Origin: Gammaproteobacteria bacterium | GTDB lineage: Bacteria; Pseudomonadota; Gammaproteobacteria; Eutrophobiales; Eutrophobiaceae | Length of the DNA stretch: 5,910 nucleotides | NCBI GenBank assembly: GCA_009843675.1 | Contig: VYCZ01000269.1 | Coordinates: 1-5,910, forward strand | Reading direction: 5' to 3' | Shown: in pieces, positions 5,510 to 5,910 of the stretch | How positions within the stretch are numbered: position 1 is the stretch's first letter | Layout: each line of letters begins with the position of its first letter | Position numbers and translations under genes: made by a program | The notes under the pieces: model-generated | What the model was told of the DNA's origin: nothing | What the model saw: the letters and a program-made list of their open reading frames with translations, nothing else | Databases searched by the model: none

Positions 5510-5910
5510 CTAATCCTCGAGCTCAAATGTGATCTTGTTCTGCACGCCCGGCACCTCGATGGGTTGGCCGTCAACGACCCGGGGCTTGTATTTGAACTTG
5601 GCCGCCGCGGCGAGCGAAGCCTTGTCGAAAATACCGGGAGGCACCGCCTCGACAATGTGGATATCCTTGGTAGTGCCCGTTTTGGTGACGGTGAATTGGA
5701 CAATCACGTACCCCTCGATGCCGCGCGACTGTGCCCTTCTCGGATAGATGGGCTGAACCTTGACGATGGGCAGGTACTCGCCATCGCTGGGCGCAAGGCC
5801 GAAGCCGCTTGCATCCAGGTTGATGTTGGTATTCACCGGCGCGGCCGATACCTGCACCGCCTGCGCTTCCGGCGTTATGTTATCCATCGCGGGTGGGGGC
5901 GGTTCAGGAG
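5510..5910 (-). CDS. tonB: TonB energy transducer, C-terminal part (5' end outside window)
   Basis: The last 132 codons of a TonB protein are visible, and the frame is open to the window edge. The stretch starts with a proline-rich piece (PEPPPPAMDN), the end of the periplasm-spanning linker. An acidic/neutral spacer follows, then the TonB C-terminal domain: EYLPIVKVQPIYPRRAQSRG, then IEGYVIVQFTVTKTG, EAVPPGIFDKASLAAAAKFK and ending ITFELED. The YP..A...G.EG.V...F.V pattern is the family hallmark. This domain contacts the TonB box of outer-membrane receptors and passes on inner-membrane proton-motive force for uptake of siderophores, vitamins or glycans. The motifs resemble the shorter TonB2 class, normally encoded after exbB and exbD. 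A methionine at 5887 is internal to the linker, not a start. The N-terminal membrane anchor is not visible. Confidence 0.92.
   Translation of the reverse strand, partial: PEPPPPAMDNITPEAQAVQVSAAPVNTNINLDASGFGLAPSDGEYLPIVKVQPIYPRRAQSRGIEGYVIVQFTVTKTGTTKDIHIVEAVPPGIFDKASLAAAAKFKYKPRVVDGQPIEVPGVQNKITFELED

Noticed and set aside
1..5910. A previously undescribed defence, toxin or biosynthetic system
   Set aside because: Every substantial gene belongs to a recognisable housekeeping or transport family, and no gene cluster of unknown proteins is present. The novelty here is limited to the repeats, regulatory stems and the orphan metallohydrolase.

Overview
The window looks like chromosomal DNA from a gammaproteobacterium, probably a free-living or marine-type heterotroph. 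The evidence is a CysB N-terminus, a TonB of the short TonB2-like kind followed by its TPR partner, a bacterial electron-transfer-flavoprotein:ubiquinone oxidoreductase (ETF-QO), and a short DUF465/YdcH-like protein. No rRNA, tRNA, CRISPR array, phage gene or intact transposase was found. Most of the window is ordinary core or metabolic sequence. The least ordinary parts are an inverted pair of REP-like palindromes and a stand-alone metallohydrolase of the quinoprotein-relay type.

Left part (1-1348). The first 66 bases are the 5' end of cysB, the LysR-type master regulator of sulfur assimilation, reading leftward out of the window. It is divergent from a TauE/SafE (TSUP) membrane permease at 196-981. 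The AT-rich gap between them holds a 16-bp palindrome overlapping a possible cysB -10 box, so sulfur-responsive control of both genes is plausible. The permease gene converges on a small DUF465 gene (1121-1348, minus). Between them lie two 43-44 bp palindromes with GGGGTCAGAGTAA arms, arranged as a mirror-image pair like a BIME.

Middle (1349-4116). A 142-bp divergent intergenic region leads rightward to a secreted zinc metallo-beta-lactamase-fold hydrolase resembling the 'quinoprotein relay system zinc metallohydrolase' family (start at 1491). It converges with the ETF-QO gene (2455-4116, minus), with only 7 bp between the two stop codons. ETF-QO passes electrons from fatty-acid and amino-acid dehydrogenases, via ETF, to the quinone pool.

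Right part (4117-5910). Reading leftward are the C-terminal part of a TonB energy transducer (cut by the window edge) and, 18 bp downstream, an exported TPR-repeat protein of the kind annotated as a putative component of TonB systems. The upstream exbB/exbD genes would be expected just beyond position 5910. ETF-QO follows the TPR gene after 40 bp, which hold an 8-bp-arm hairpin and a 12-bp perfect palindrome. ETF-QO may be read from the same transcript or from its own promoter.
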